Below are positions 13,525 to 24,962 of a stretch of DNA of 64,000 nucleotides, one piece after another (position 1 is the stretch's first letter; each line of letters opens with the position of its first letter). The notes beneath the pieces were generated by a model. It was not told the origin of the DNA and made no database searches. It was given only the letters and a program-made list of their open reading frames with translations. Location: assembly GCA_028753945.1 (NCBI GenBank), contig JAPNXP010000007.1:2170001-2234000 (forward strand), written 5' to 3'. Both the position numbers and the translations under genes were made by a program. This stretch comes from Hexactinellida sp. DTS-2022 (lineage: Eukaryota > Porifera > Hexactinellida).

Positions 13525-14215
13525 TTATTCAATCGTTTGGACATCATCTGAAATAGTTCCATAAGTCTTGTAATTCGTGATCAGCATTGATACGACAGGT
13601 TGATAGTGGTGGAAGTAGTTTTGGATATAAAGGGTGGCTGTAGGGTTATCTGTGTCTCTGTGTAAACTCCAACGCACCTCGCGAATTACTGAGTCTTTCG
13701 TTGTGTAGAAGTTATTGGCAATGTAGACATCGGCATCAAGATTAGCAGAAGCAGCATAAATTTCCACATCTGTTTCCCAAATGGATTTACGATTAATAAG
13801 TCTTTGTGTGCTAAGGTATGCACACGGTGTCGTTCTTTTGGTTTTAAAATACAATCCTAGTTTCCTTGTTCCTTCGCTGGCGATAAAGCGAGATAAATGG
13901 AGCGAAGATGTAGGTGGCTGTTTTACTCCCAGTAATAAATTTGGATATGCATCGAAATAGACAATTACCATCTTCTTCGCTATGTTCTGCTTCGCAAGGT
14001 TCAAAATCGCTAAGTAACTTTCCACGCTATTAAATGGTTGTCTAGAAACTGATTCAAATGATATCCCCAACATATCGCATTTACTACGTTGCCAATTTTA
14101 ATCTATCACTGTGATCCCTGGGTCCACCGGTGTGTCGTATAGATTACGAAGCGGAACTGCGTCGTGAAATGATTCCCATAGCATTGTGTTTAGATACTGC
14201 ATTCCCTAAAATAAT
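13525..14215 (-). pseudogene. OTU-like domain of Ginger-like element
   Basis: The minus strand from about 14206 reads MQYLNTMLWESFHDAVPL, then ITVIDQNWQRSKCDMLGI. The open frame 14073-13525 (182 codons) contains ETDVEIYAASANLDADVYIA and ends in TATLYIQNYFHHYQPVVSM. 'eI.aaA..l.~dvyi' followed by 'yiqny..HY.pV' resembles the C-terminal half of OTU cysteine proteases, with the HY histidine. A stop separates the N-terminal part from the 182-codon frame. I did not see a clear catalytic DGNC motif, so the protease assignment is tentative. In Ginger elements an OTU domain lies downstream of the integrase, as here. Confidence 0.5.
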
Positions 14216-15320
14216 AATTTGTTTACAATTTAATTAATATAAGAATGATTTGATGTCATAACCGCTTTGATTAACTAAACAAACATACTTATTTTAATTG
14301 TATTGAGTTGTATGAGAGTATTGGTAAATAGTTTTAACTTACCACGAAATACAGTACTTTGTGTGTGCATCTAGCACGTTAGGTATCTGTATAACTGGGG
14401 TAGAGATCTGTTGTCCATCCGAGTATAATCTCCATAATATCTCTCTTTTACAATAAATCGATAAAATGATAATTTATAGTTATCGTATGAATAATTGTTA
14501 ACTTGCAACTTCCTCTTCTTTTCCACCATTCAAATACTCGAATAACATCGTGTTGGGATTGTAGTTGTGTGCTTTGTATAACTTGTTGTGCATCTCTTCC
14601 GGTAGAGGAGTCATGAAGGTCTGCCCACGATATTCTGGATTGGAATTTCCTACAAATGACAACATTGTAAGAATATTATTACAGGATGTTACAAATATTC
14701 TGGATTGACGTCAATTGAAGGTGTAAAGCTAAAATATAAATGAGTGTCAATAAAGATTACACTCAATGAATTAAACTCTAGATGTAAAAACGGAACCTTA
14801 CTTTTAAGTTATTAAGGTGTTGAAATATAGATTCTGTAGAAAATTCGAAGAGATTCTTGTACATCTAAAAAGGAATATTTACTATTAACACTATTTTTTC
14901 TTTTAAATAACAACTCAATCACTTTACCTGTGACGTGTTGATTCCTGGGATAATATCGAAGCTTACTTTCTTCTTAGTATTCTTGGGACTAGACACTAGA
15001 GGATCTTTTGAAGTAAGGTCTTGTGATATGGATTGGAATCTTTTTGTCCTTCTTCGTTCCTAATTCTGTTTGAGAAAATGAACATGGCTTGCTGTTGCTT
15101 TCCACACCGTGTAAGGCCCGAGATGTTTCGTTTGCTTCTTTGTTTTGGGCATGTGTTTTAGTTTGGACATGTTGGTATAGATGATCTTCCTTCTTTGGAG
15201 GGGCACTAATTAGAGAGAGAATTATTATGAAAATAATTATAATCGAAAGAATGAATCGAACATTAGTAACAAGATAGACTGTGTGTGTTATGTATGAATT
15301 AAATATTGTAATCAGTTCAA

Positions 15321-16997
15321 CTAAACGACTAGTGTTAACTTACTTATCATAATGTATCTTCTGCTTGAGTTGTTCAAAATTGATGCAGTCCTTAGCTGAT
15401 TGCTGTGTAGAGGATCTAGATTCGTCGATGTCGCTAACTGCTTCGAGGAGATTACCAGGAGGTGGGCAAAGATTTTGTTTATACCTTCGATATCATCTAG
15501 TGGATCTGTGAGTTCAGAGAAAATCGTTCTTCCAAATAAAGTCTTCTTCATCGTTGGTATGGTTGTCGTTAATGGTGGACAAGAGATCTTGATGCCGGGA
15601 CTCTCTTCCCCACATAACTTTGAATGGAGTTTGTCCGGGGGATCGTTTCTTGGAGGAGTTCATTGTAAGCACAGCCTGTTTCCGCAGTTTGGACCAATGA
15701 TCCCCTATCTGAATCTCCATTTCAATCAGTTTTCTATATGAATAATTCGTAAATGGGTCTTAAAATTATATTACTAAATACTAACTGTTTAGAATCTTGT
15801 TGTGCGCTTCGACTAAGCCGTTAGCCTTCAGGTGGTAAGCACGAGTGTACGATTGTCTATACCCAATTTCTGTTTGAATTCCTTAAATATCTGTTAAATA
15901 CAATAAAAAAAATACAATAAATATATATAAATAACACATCATACTATAATGTTAGTGTGTAAAATTAGATAATTATCACTAATTTAACAAACAGTATTAC
16001 ATTTTACTATTCACATTGCTCGTGAACTCTTGCCCTGGTCGTGCTGGATAATATCAGGTAATCCCATATCGAGATAGATGTCCTTCAGATTCTGAATAAC
16101 TTCTTGTGAAGTCTTGGTCTTGAGAGGGCGTGCTGCAACATATTTGCTCAGGTAGCCTACAGTGACTATGATGTGTTTATAGCTGTCTTCACTCTCAGGT
16201 AGGTCGCATATAAGCTCCATTCCTATATGTCTCCACGTGTTATATGTAGTAGGTGGTATTGGTTTGAGATTCTTTTGCAGTTGAGGTGGCAAGATCGCTG
16301 TCATCTGACATACTTTACCTTTATAATATAATAAAGCCATTACTATTGTATGATTTAATTCGACTTTCATACAAAGTTAGGTGGATAGTTTCTAATCATT
16401 ATGAATTTTCGATTATTCTCCGCTGAGATACAGCCACATTTCCTTTCGTGCCACTTGTCCCACAAGTAGCACGTGGCATACAGTGATGCCACTTCATGGA
16501 TTTTGGATAAGCATGACTTAAAATCATAATGTTATGATTTTTATAATTATATTCAAGGTAGAGTCATTTGAGTGTAGTTTAATTCAGCAGGCTTTATTAC
16601 GCAAACGAGAAGTATATTGTAATTCAGGAATAAAACTTCACTTGTTTAGAATGTTCAAATGATACGAGATAAGTAGGAATTTTTATAAAGTATGAACAAA
16701 TACAGAAGTGGTCCTGCCAAAGATGGACTATCCTTTATAGCAATGTCACTGTAAATGGCAAGTGGTCATGCCATGACCGAACCACGTGCTACCTAGGAAA
16801 GTATACCGGATAATTATACTCACATGTTCTTTAACGTCTTGGGAAACTCCTGCCCATTTGTATATTCGCTTGACTGAATGTAGGGTCGTATTTATTCCGG
16901 AATGACCGACTTCGTCATCGAACTTTTCATAGATGCTGTCCAACTCAGACGGCAATGGAACTGCCAAATCAGTTACTGTGCCTTCCACTTTTACTCA
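15321..16997 (-). pseudogene. Ginger-like integrase, multi-exon
   Basis: The exon 16997-16825 encodes LPSELDSIYEKFDDEVGHSG then TTLHSVKRIYKWAGVSQDV, an H2C2-type integrase zinc-binding module, and ends at a GTGAGT donor. The core exon within 16370-16011 encodes YNTWRHIGMELICDLPESED, YLSKYVAARPLKTKTSQEV and LPDIIQHDQGK (second catalytic Asp). A short exon near 15880-15790 has the GLVEA-type Glu. The exon from 15720 starts MEIQIGDHWSKLRKQ and carries an acidic DNHTNDEEDF stretch. The first catalytic Asp is replaced by Glu (GMEL), as in the left copy. Small frame problems remain. The whole-protein role would be cut-and-paste integration of the element. Confidence 0.65.
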
Positions 16998-17289
16998 CTA
17001 AAGGGAGAATTCAATTAAACCATGGGATATTTAAAAATGGTCTAGGGGAGTAAGGAAGTCAATTTACCTTGAAAAGTCTGTTGGTATTTCCAATAATTAG
17101 GAACAGAATCTTCTTTTGTAGTTCCATTTTGTTTGAAGTAAAGCTTGAGATGCCTCAGGATATTTTTCTTCGCGAATAAAGTGAATGATTTCGTCATATT
17201 CATTTGGATTGATTTCAAAATGTTTATTTATTGAAAATGAATAAGACAATTAATGCATATATTAAGTTTATTGTATGGTTAATTTCATA

Positions 17290-17592
17290 ATAGTATAGGG
17301 TTTATCTATATTATGATCTCAAAATCATAGTATTCTTAAATTCATAGTAAAAGTAAAAATAAGCCAAAAATTCCTTTTATAATGTCTCATAATATCACTT
17401 ATTATTTCTAATAACACATCCATGTTTTCTAGTAGTAATGTCTCAAATCCTCACGTCTCAAAATATCATGCAACAGGCCTATTTACGCTTTATAATCAAT
17501 GTTAGAAGTGTATAAACCACACACCAACCGCTAAGCGATTACTGTGTGTTTGTGTTCTGTCGCGAAGCGACCTAGCAAGCGAAGCGCTCTAG
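17290..17592 (+). mobile_element. Helitron 3' end
   Basis: Runs from the gtctcaaaat-type repeat through 'caggcctatttacgctttat' and 'aaaccacacaccaaccgc' to a terminal GC-rich block 'gcgaagcgctCTAG' followed by T. The CTAG terminus just after a short palindromic GCGAAGCGC stretch fits Helitron 3' ends. The same end occurs inverted at 31455, 34194 and 60723. The 5' end of this copy was not located. Confidence 0.65.
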
Positions 17593-18177
17593 TCTATATA
17601 ATATTCCAAATTATTAATTTCAATGAAGAAATTGTTTCTGTGGATAGTTTAGTATGCAGTGTAATTCAGTTCGGAACATGAACAATACTTGAAACTCCCA
17701 ATATAATTTATTTTTCCAGAATAAAATATTTGCTTAGTAAAATGAAACAAAACAGTATGATGGAAGAATAATAAACGTCGAATTCGAATGAATCTTAGTA
17801 AATCCAACCTAATTGATCCGACTTATGTTCGAATTAATAACTTATGACTTAATTGCTCACTTCGAACTAAATTCTTAGTAAAACTCACTGATGGATATAG
17901 TATTATATGAATGAATTTAAAATTACATATGTTTGAAAATGGCTCATGTCATTTAAATTTTAAATTTTAAATAGGGAATTGATTTATTTATGAATCGTTA
18001 TATTTTGACAATATTTTGTTATACTCGTTAATTGTTGATTCACGTCAATAAATACTCTTGTTACTATTGAAAATTGTCATCAATGAATATTCACAAAGTG
18101 TCTAAAATACAGTTCCTAAACATGTAGCCCGTGGTTTTGCGTGGACATATTTCCTAGCGACAGAACGTTATTTTATT

Positions 18178-18545
18178 TAGGACTGAAACGAATTTACCGA
18201 ATATTCGTTCGTTTCCAAACGAATATTAGTTTGGACGAAAATTAGAATGAAATGGATATTCGTTGACTACTCTTGGACGACAACGTGACTTTTGTTTAGC
18301 TTGGAGAAATCGTAAATATAATTCCTACCTAAACTAGCTGATGATTAGTTAACTTGTGTCTGATACACTTTGTAACTATTATTGAACATTTGTACATTAG
18401 TAAAAACCTATTTTTCTATTTTTCTATTTATTTTGTGTCTTGAAATTGATTTAATGCTTAGTCACCCAAACTATCGAATATTCGAATATTCTTTCGTTTA
18501 CAAAAAGGTTCTTTCGTTGCATTTCGGATATTCATTTCAGCCTTA
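18178..18545. mobile_element. hAT-type MITE, TAGGGCTGAAACGAA family
   Basis: Ends TAGGACTGAAACGAAT and attcatttcagcctta are inverted and flanked by the 8-bp duplication ATTTTATT (18170-18177, 18546-18553). The interior is rich in 'gaatattcg'. A sister copy with its own duplication is at 47164-47574. Confidence 0.85.
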
Positions 18546-18848
18546 ATTTTATTTGCTAATAGACATATACAAGTAGGGTGTGGCCCAAATCTACTTAACT
18601 ATTTATCTTTCGGAATGTATAATTTGGACGACGTTGGGATCTGAGAATTGGAAAATAATCTTAACGTGCTAGAAATCTTGGAATATATTATCTTACAGCA
18701 CTAACTAGCACTTCATAGGAGTTGGTTTTAAGAATAATGCTATGAACGTATTCACTATGATCCTAAGTAGTAGTTCTAATTTAATAATCTCTTACTCGGA
18801 ATAGTCGCCCCCCCTTAGTAGCTAATTTAATTTCCGCTAAATGTATTA

Positions 18849-19087
18849 CCGTATTTCCCCGAATAAGCGCCCCGGCGCTTATTGTTTTCGTGGCCCAAAA
18901 TTATCCTGAAATCTTTATGAAATCCAGAATATAATATTTAGGACGGTTCTAATGTTTTCCACCTACAGTATACCTACCGAAGTTGCCAAAATCAATGGAA
19001 TTACATTACAGTGATCAACTAATGTGTATAAATTTTAACATTTCAATGTCATTTTTATTGACCCGACGCTTATTCGGGGAAATACGG
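18849..19087. mobile_element. TA-flanked MITE, CCGTATTTCCCCG family
   Basis: Ends CCGTATTTCCCCGAATAAGC and gcttattcggggaaatacgg are perfect inverted repeats with TA on both sides. A second copy is at 51207-51469, inside a MULE. Confidence 0.9.
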
Positions 19088-19261
19088 TATATTCGAATAA
19101 ATTCCTTAAAATTATTTCCATCTAACAGTTCTTTTCAGTTATACTAAACCTAACTGGTGTTTTATGGATCCCTGCTTGTCCAAAATTGTATGAAATGTAT
19201 TAATTATTTATGGCATTCTAGTTCATTTGTTTATTGATCATTACTCAATCTATTGTTTTAG

Positions 19262-19486
19262 GTCTTCTATACTTTGTCACAAGAACAACAAATATTTTCA
19301 TCAGCTATAACGAACCCTAAATCCACACCAATTTCGCCTGTAGATTCCAATGATGATATTCTAGATGATACCAATACTATATTCTTTGACAATGAATTTG
19401 AAATACTCCCTATTTGCGAGACTTATTTTGAATTAAATCGCGAATTTAATTCTAATACATACTCATCACATAAATATGGAAAAAAT
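19262..19486 (+). CDS. Host SH3-kinase gene, exon A (acidic region)
   Basis: An open 75-codon exon. It is preceded by a pyrimidine-rich acceptor 'ctattgttttag' and followed by the donor GTAAGT. Translation begins VFYTLSQEQQIF and contains an acidic run SNDDILDDTNTIFFDNEF. Phase 0 at both edges, matching the phase-0 start of the SH3 exon at 45581. No known domain is recognisable. Linking it to the SH3-kinase gene rests on strand, phase and splice sites only, across a 26 kb intron, so it could belong to another transcript. The upstream exons of the gene were not found in the window. Confidence 0.5.
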
Positions 19487-20200
19487 GTAAGTTTATTAAC
19501 GGTTTAGACTGATATTATACAGATAATGACCATTTACTAAATTATCGGCGTTACAGTACGGTAGTCTAATGTAGATTCAGAGTAACTGGTAATATGCATG
19601 CTAGTCTACCTATCAATGTTGAGGAATGAAGCCATACTTTACGAACTTATTAGTTAGTTTAATAATAAATTTAAGGAGATTATAAAATTTCTGATTTTTA
19701 TTTATAACTATGATTTTGATTTAATTTTATACAATCATAATCGTACGATTTGCCTGTCATTTTAATTAATTGATTTGACCTAGACTTAATTGTCACATTT
19801 TAGAAGTTGTAAAAGTTAACATAATTCTTCTTAATTAATGCTTTTGTGCAGTTTATTTCTAATATTTTGGCTGAATCCTGCTGGTTCAATCGGAATTAAA
19901 CCAACTTTACTCGATAAACTTAGTAACTACAATTTATTACCCGAATAAAATAAAATATAATAAAATACTTTAGTAGTAGGATTATGGCCCTAAGTGGCCT
20001 AAACTTTCTACCGTTAGTCTAGTAACTCTAATTTATATTTTCATGAGGACTTGCTGTTTAGCAACTCTCTCACATAAGAGTCTAGAAATTCATTCTGTGC
20101 TTGATAGTTAGTAGGAGCTCAATAGATTGAGGGCTGTAACTTGACCGATAAGGACGACAAATTCGTCCCGCTACACTTAATAACCTCTCGACATCTGATG
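19487..20200. other. Intron sequence, no other feature seen
   Basis: AT-rich sequence between the exon A donor and the hAT relic. No repeat or gene is recognised. Confidence 0.4.
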
Positions 20201-22520
20201 TAGAGGCTGGTGGTATTAACTATATCATTGCTAACTTTGACATAAGTAGAAACCGCGTGGAATTATGCATCCACCATCTAATAGGATCTATCGCTATTAT
20301 CCCCCGCATTGCACGAGCTTCTGTTGCAAATATTGTTAATTCCATATCAATAATGTCATAAGAATTTAGCTCTATGTTATAATCTGAGTATCTTTTAAAT
20401 ATACTCTTCTCAGCTTTACTACATATTCCAGTATTTTTCTGCAATTTCCGGTAATTCACAAGTTTCTTTTTTTTAACAATCTTCATTGTACGCCTTAATA
20501 TATCCATCTAGTTTTTATTTTCAAATCTTCTGAGTCGAAAACCATGTTCCAAACAGTTGGCTAACCAATATTTGTCTTACATAATATTCTGAAATCTTTT
20601 TACAATATAACTCAATATCGATTCCAACGAATTAACCACCGTAAACTGGGGCGACTTTGTCCCATTATTCCACGTTTATCAATGTATTTCTTTAAATAAT
20701 CTCTGGGAATATTGTATTTGTCAATTAATTTTATTGGTAGCACATAACATGTTCAAATATTGAGATAGCTAAACTTTGGGGTACTTCTAACTAATTATTC
20801 TAAAACTTTATCTTGGGCCAAAGCTACCTATATAATGGAGTTGAAATTGTCCCATTATGTTAAACACGTGAAATAAAAGCATTTCATAAGAAAACGATAA
20901 AGACAAATCTTACAGTATGCACTTATTTGATTGGTTTAGAAAATTATTTCTTTATACTTGAATCCATGGAAGACTTAATGAACTATGTGCATATTGATGT
21001 ATTTCCTCGAAAATTCCATGGAAGTTCTAAACAAATAATCTTTTTTGAAATATACTCTAAATACTCAAATGAATAAAACTACAATAACATACTTCACCAA
21101 ATAATGAATAAATGAGATCATATTGATAATATGTTGAATTAAACTCACAATATATCCAAAGGTATTTAAACCGCAATATTTCTTATTCAAAAATATTTAA
21201 TTAAAATTGCTATTCTGGGACAAAGTAACCTCCTAGGGTCAAAGTCACCCCAGTTTACGGCATCATATTAGGTCACCATTCTCAAGTTCCTTTATCACGA
21301 TCTCTATAGCTGGAATTGTCATTCCACTTATGCCGTGGGTTGCCTGCATCTCCGAGGAGAATAGTGCAATAGGTTGAAGTCATCACAAACCTCCCGAAGC
21401 ATGATTATTTAATATTTATATGTACTTCAGATTTAATGGTGGGAGTATGTCGATAAACTCCTTTTCATCTTCGATGATAACTGTGCGAAGTATGTCATAC
21501 AAGCTGTTCCATCTTGTCGCGTTCATGATTACTAAATTGAAACCATTTACCATAAACAACTCTACACATTTAGTGGAATGTTTTGCAGATTTCACAATTT
21601 CTTGTGCTTTCTTTACAATGATATTAATTTGCCCACGATAGCCAATATTGGTCGTTCATATATCTTTAATAGCTAGTTGCGAAGTGTGGCAAACACAGGG
21701 GAACCATAAAGGTAGTAAACCATCCTTTCGTTAGCCTACGAGTAATGAGTGTGGAGACGATTCTTCCAATTCTTCTGTCATGTTTTACACAACTTCCTCA
21801 ATAATAGATCTGTCTATTTCTTATAATTCGAATTTATCGAGGTTTTCATCATATTCATCAGAATAATCTCCCTCAGAGAAATATACTTCTCTTAAAGCTT
21901 TAACCATGTTTGAACCGTTATCAGTTCCTACGTGAACAATTTTATTTGTAATATACCAATCATTACACGTATCAATAGTAAATTAGCAATTATTTTGCCT
22001 GTGTGTGGACCTCGAAATAATTTAATATACAATACATTAGCCTTTGCATAGTCTTCACCATGATAGTGGACGATGTTTCCCATCATAGATACCAAACGAC
22101 GAGTGCTCCACCCGTCAATGGTTATGGTCACAAAGTACAGTGTGCTAACTCGTCCCGGAGATAACTATCGCCCTCAAGCCGTTTTTTCTTCATAATAGTA
22201 TTCATCAATTTGTATAGAGAAGGTACGGTTTAGCAGGATTAATTGACTGACAAATTTTTATAAATTTCCATAAGTTGCAGTATGCTAGGGAAGTTGTACT
22301 CAGCAAACATAATTATATCCCCAAGCTTCTCGTCAATTTCCTTAGCAGCAATTTGGTACTACAAGTACAGATCTTGTCCTGAAATAAACTTTGACGTGTA
22401 GGAGACCTTATAAGGGCCTTTTATTCTTGGGTTCTTAGCACTCAGTTTTCCAAGCTTGATATTTCCCCCACAATCATGGTCAGCGCAAATGCAAAATGGC
22501 GAAGAAGGTTGGTGAGGGCA
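20200..22520 (-). pseudogene. hAT transposase relic
   Basis: The minus strand carries hAT hallmarks in order. A Cys/His stretch FAICICADHDCGG lies near 22500. TIDGWSTRRLVSMMGNIVHY follows at 22125-22065, then TDNGSNMVKALREVYF near 21925-21880. NATRWNSLYDILRTV is near 21525-21475, and DPIRWWMHNSTRFLLM near 20280-20235. The last block matches the C-terminal dimerisation region. The DNGSNM and TRWNS blocks are the usual hAT catalytic-core landmarks. The gene is broken by frame changes and stops, and by a 622-bp MITE at 20639-21260. Terminal inverted repeats of this hAT were not identified. Confidence 0.75.
20639..21260. mobile_element. MITE with CCGTAAACTGGGG ends
   Basis: Ends CCGTAAACTGGGGCGACTTT and aaagtcaccccagtttacgg are inverted. 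The interior also has 'ttgtccca' / 'tgggacaaag' pairs. It splits the hAT relic between its DNGSNM/TRWNS region and its C-terminal block. Target duplication and superfamily are not clear. Confidence 0.75.
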
Positions 22521-22713
22521 TAGGGAACAGACATCACTTCAAACCCGAATTCGACACATTTGTGTCGCTTTTCTTCTGTTCCTTCTACTATTCGAAAGAA
22601 ACGCAAGTATCATTCTTGGCGAGTCTGGTGGATACGATACTTGACAACCATTTTAGATTCTGAGTAGATTTGGTAGAAAAAATTCAGCTTGATTCATTCT
22701 GTTCGGGAAAGCT

Positions 22714-22990
22714 GAATCTGTCCTACACCTGAGTTCGGAATCTGTCCTACGCCTGAGTTCGGAATCTGTCCTACGCCTGATTTCGGAATCTGTCCTACGA
22801 GTATTTCGAGTTCGGAATCTGTCCTACGCCTGATTTCGGAATCTGTCCTACGAGTATTTCGAGTTCGGAATCTGTCCTACGCCTGATTTCGGAATCTGTA
22901 CTACGAGTATTTCGAGTTCGGAATCTGTCCTACGCCTGATTTCGGAATCTGTACTACGAGTATTTCGAGTTCGGAATCTGTCCAACGGTA
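22714..22990 (+). repeat. MULE left subterminal array
   Basis: About ten tandem copies of a 24-30 bp unit built on GGAATCTGTCCTACG, with alternating spacers 'cctgagttc', 'cctgatttc' and 'agtatttcgagttc'. Two late units read 'gtactacg'. Arrays like this near MULE ends are usually transposase binding sites; that role is inferred here. Confidence 0.85.
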
Positions 22991-23188
22991 AATTAGATTT
23001 CATTGAAATGTCTATATAGTGAGTTGCTTATTATTACCAATTTCAGTCTTATGAAAAATTAATTTGTTGTTTCTTAACAACAATTTATGTCTTCATTCAG
23101 AAATGAGTTTGTTGTTTGTTATGATTGTGCAATTTCAATGCTAACCGCAATATAATTTCTACTTATACACACACATATATATATTACG

Positions 23189-23674
23189 TTGTATGTCGTT
23201 TGTCAGTATTTTGAATCATATTTGCTACAATTTTCTTGTTTCTTAGTGGAATATTCTATTGTCGAAGGGAGAATATTGAACTCAAAGAATTACGAGTGTC
23301 AAGCATACCGGTATGTTAAAGTTCCAGAATCTCCAAATTCAATCTTTCTCAAGTGTGCATTATTTCGGACACATAGCTGTGAGTCCTTTGGCAAAATAGA
23401 CAAACTGACAGATCTGTTTGAAGTTACAAATCTACATAATCACTCTGTCGAATCTCATAATAAAGAGAAAATTATCCTTTGTAACCAAATAAAGCGGAAG
23501 GCAGAAACTACGACTTGCGAACTTAGAGAAATATTTAATGAATGCTGCCGAGATTCTATTGGTGCATCTTCTGTGACTTTTAAGAAATTGGAAAGCAGTA
23601 TGTTCAAGAGAAGGAGGAAAATTGAACCGAGAGACCCTCACCCACACAAGAATTTGGAGTACTGTTACTTGAAT
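23189..23674 (+). CDS. MULE transposase N-terminal part, FLYWCH-like finger
   Basis: The open frame contains ILNSKNYECQAYRYVKV, then SIFLKCALFRTHSCESFGK and VTNLHNHSVESHNKE. The C...C...HNH layout resembles the FLYWCH-type zinc finger that precedes DDE domains in many animal MULE transposases and binds the element's ends. The true start is uncertain; homology begins about residue 20. A basic KRRRKIEPRDPHPHKN stretch follows. The frame is cut at 23677 by the Harbinger insertion, and across that point it does not continue in the frame of the DDE part. This may reflect a lost intron signal or decay. Confidence 0.65.
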
Positions 23675-23996
23675 CAGGGGCCGTATTCACTAAGAAGTTA
23701 AGTTCGAACTTAAGTTCGAACTTAAGACTTAAGTACTAAGTTCGAACTTAAGTCGTATTCACTAAGATTGGTATTCACTAAGATTTTAGTTCGTACTTAA
23801 GTTCGAACTTAAGTACGAACTTTAAGCAAGCTAGGGAGGTTGCTTAAGTAATTTTGTATTAGACTAAATTAAGAATTTCTTCGGATTCGTAATAATAATC
23901 TTATACTTTTATGCTACTCTCTAATTTGGTAGACATAATACAAGTAAAATCGTTATATTTCTGCACACTATCTAGTCTAGCTAGTAACTAATTTAA

Positions 23997-24740
23997 TTAT
24001 TTTTCTAACAGCTTCTGACGTTTCAGCCTGTAGTACTCCCTCTGCTCTTCAATTAGCTTAAGTTGTGCTGCGAATACAGCCATCTGTTGTAGCAGCACTT
24101 CCTGCTGTAAAGGAAGTAAGTCCGCTACCTTCATTTCCGGCTGCTGCTGGGACTCCGTTGTACGTAGATAATTTGTTGGATCACGTCTTCGCTTCCTACT
24201 TCTCTTCCCATTACGATTAACGTTAATGTTGGGTTCTTCGGGAGCATACAAAATTGACGTATCGTCTACAGTACCTAGCTGAGGAATCTGTTCGCTGCTG
24301 GTTGCTGTTGCTGGTGGTACGAAATTATCGACAGCACCTGAGATTCCGATAAAAGCTGGGGTGTTCTCAAACATCTCTCTAATTCTATCAGAGTTATTTA
24401 TACTCCTATCTGCAGCTAAAATTAATATATCTTCGTCTTCGACAATCCCAGCGGAGTTTGAGCCCCCTCCGGTTATTCTAGATTCCCTAAAGCTAGCATC
24501 AACTTTTGACTTGGAAGCTAACTTCAGGTTATTCCATTTCTTTCTTAAGTCTTCTACCCCTCTATTATTTCCATATACAGCGTTGACTTTGCATGTAATG
24601 GTTTTCCACAGTTCCTTCTTTTTCTTATTGAGGTCAGCGCTGTTTCCTGAACCTCTCAATAAGTCGCCAGCAGATTCAATTTCACCAATGAGCGCGCACT
24701 CTTCTTCCTTAGTCCAATTTATCTTCCTGGATTTTTCCAT
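23997..24740 (-). CDS. Harbinger Myb/SANT-like DNA-binding protein
   Basis: A complete 247-codon frame with no interruption. Residues 5-80 form a Myb/SANT-like trihelical domain: NWTKEEECALIGEIESAG, then KKKELWKTITCKVNAVYG, then VEDLRKKWNNLKLASKSKV, with tryptophans spaced as in this family. A basic cluster KRSRKRRRD around residue 180 looks like a nuclear localisation signal. The C-terminus (about 200-247) is Gln/Leu/Glu rich and probably a coiled coil. In PIF/Harbinger transposons a Myb-like protein partners the DDE nuclease, carrying it to the nucleus and the element's ends. No nuclease gene lies beside it. The frame opposite at 24361-24798 is a shadow. Confidence 0.85.
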   Translation of the reverse strand: MEKSRKINWTKEEECALIGEIESAGDLLRGSGNSADLNKKKKELWKTITCKVNAVYGNNRGVEDLRKKWNNLKLASKSKVDASFRESRITGGGSNSAGIVEDEDILILAADRSINNSDRIREMFENTPAFIGISGAVDNFVPPATATSSEQIPQLGTVDDTSILYAPEEPNINVNRNGKRSRKRRRDPTNYLRTTESQQQPEMKVADLLPLQQEVLLQQMAVFAAQLKLIEEQREYYRLKRQKLLEK

Positions 24741-24866
24741 TCCGTTTAGAATTGGTTTTGTTCAACTGCAATTTATACAAATGGGAGAAAAACATTGATC
24801 ATGAAAATTAATCTTCAATGGAATTATATGCATTTGTTATTTTGGCATCAAAGCTACTTTGTATAT

Positions 24867-24962
24867 GAATAGAGAACTTTACTGTTTCATGTATAGAGAA
24901 CTTTAGTGTTTCATGTATAGAGAACTTTACTGTTTCATGTATAGAGAACTTAACTGTTTCAC
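24867..24962. repeat. 22-bp tandem repeat
   Basis: Four copies of a 22-bp unit 'tagagaactttactgtttca' plus 'tg', with single-base differences. It lies inside the Harbinger element upstream of its Myb/SANT gene. Confidence 0.85.

Larger units (their letters stand above)
11690..17035 (-). mobile_element. Ginger-like integrase DNA transposon, right copy
   Basis: Reverse-complement partner of 6065-10990, and the better preserved copy. On the minus strand, in order: H2C2 zinc finger, integrase core, Glu-containing exon, acidic exon, linker exon, OTU-like region and a GA-rich tail (about 12265-12080). It carries its own MITE (12777-13181) that the left arm lacks. The left arm's MITE is likewise absent here. 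The copies therefore have had independent histories since they paired. The pair is tail to tail. Confidence 0.65.
17593..19261. other. Gene-free stretch upstream of host exon
   Basis: Apart from the two MITEs listed separately (18178-18545 and 18849-19087), I see no gene or repeat. It is probably an intron or 5' region of the host kinase gene. Confidence 0.4.

Noticed and set aside
15400-15741. Open frame of 113 codons on the plus strand
   Set aside because: Antisense of the Ginger-like integrase exon.
6065-17035. Reading the integrase palindrome as a Polinton or an LTR retrotransposon
   Set aside because: No protein-primed polymerase, packaging ATPase, capsid, reverse transcriptase, RNase H, gag, LTR or primer-binding site is seen. 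Integrase plus OTU-like sequence with introns fits a Ginger-type DNA transposon better.
22714-22990. CRISPR-like array
   Set aside because: The spacers are themselves repeated, the array is mirrored at the other end of a MULE, and no cas genes exist. These are MULE subterminal repeats.
24361-24798. Open frame of 145 codons on the plus strand
   Set aside because: It lies opposite the Myb/SANT gene, has no recognisable domain and is the shadow of that gene.
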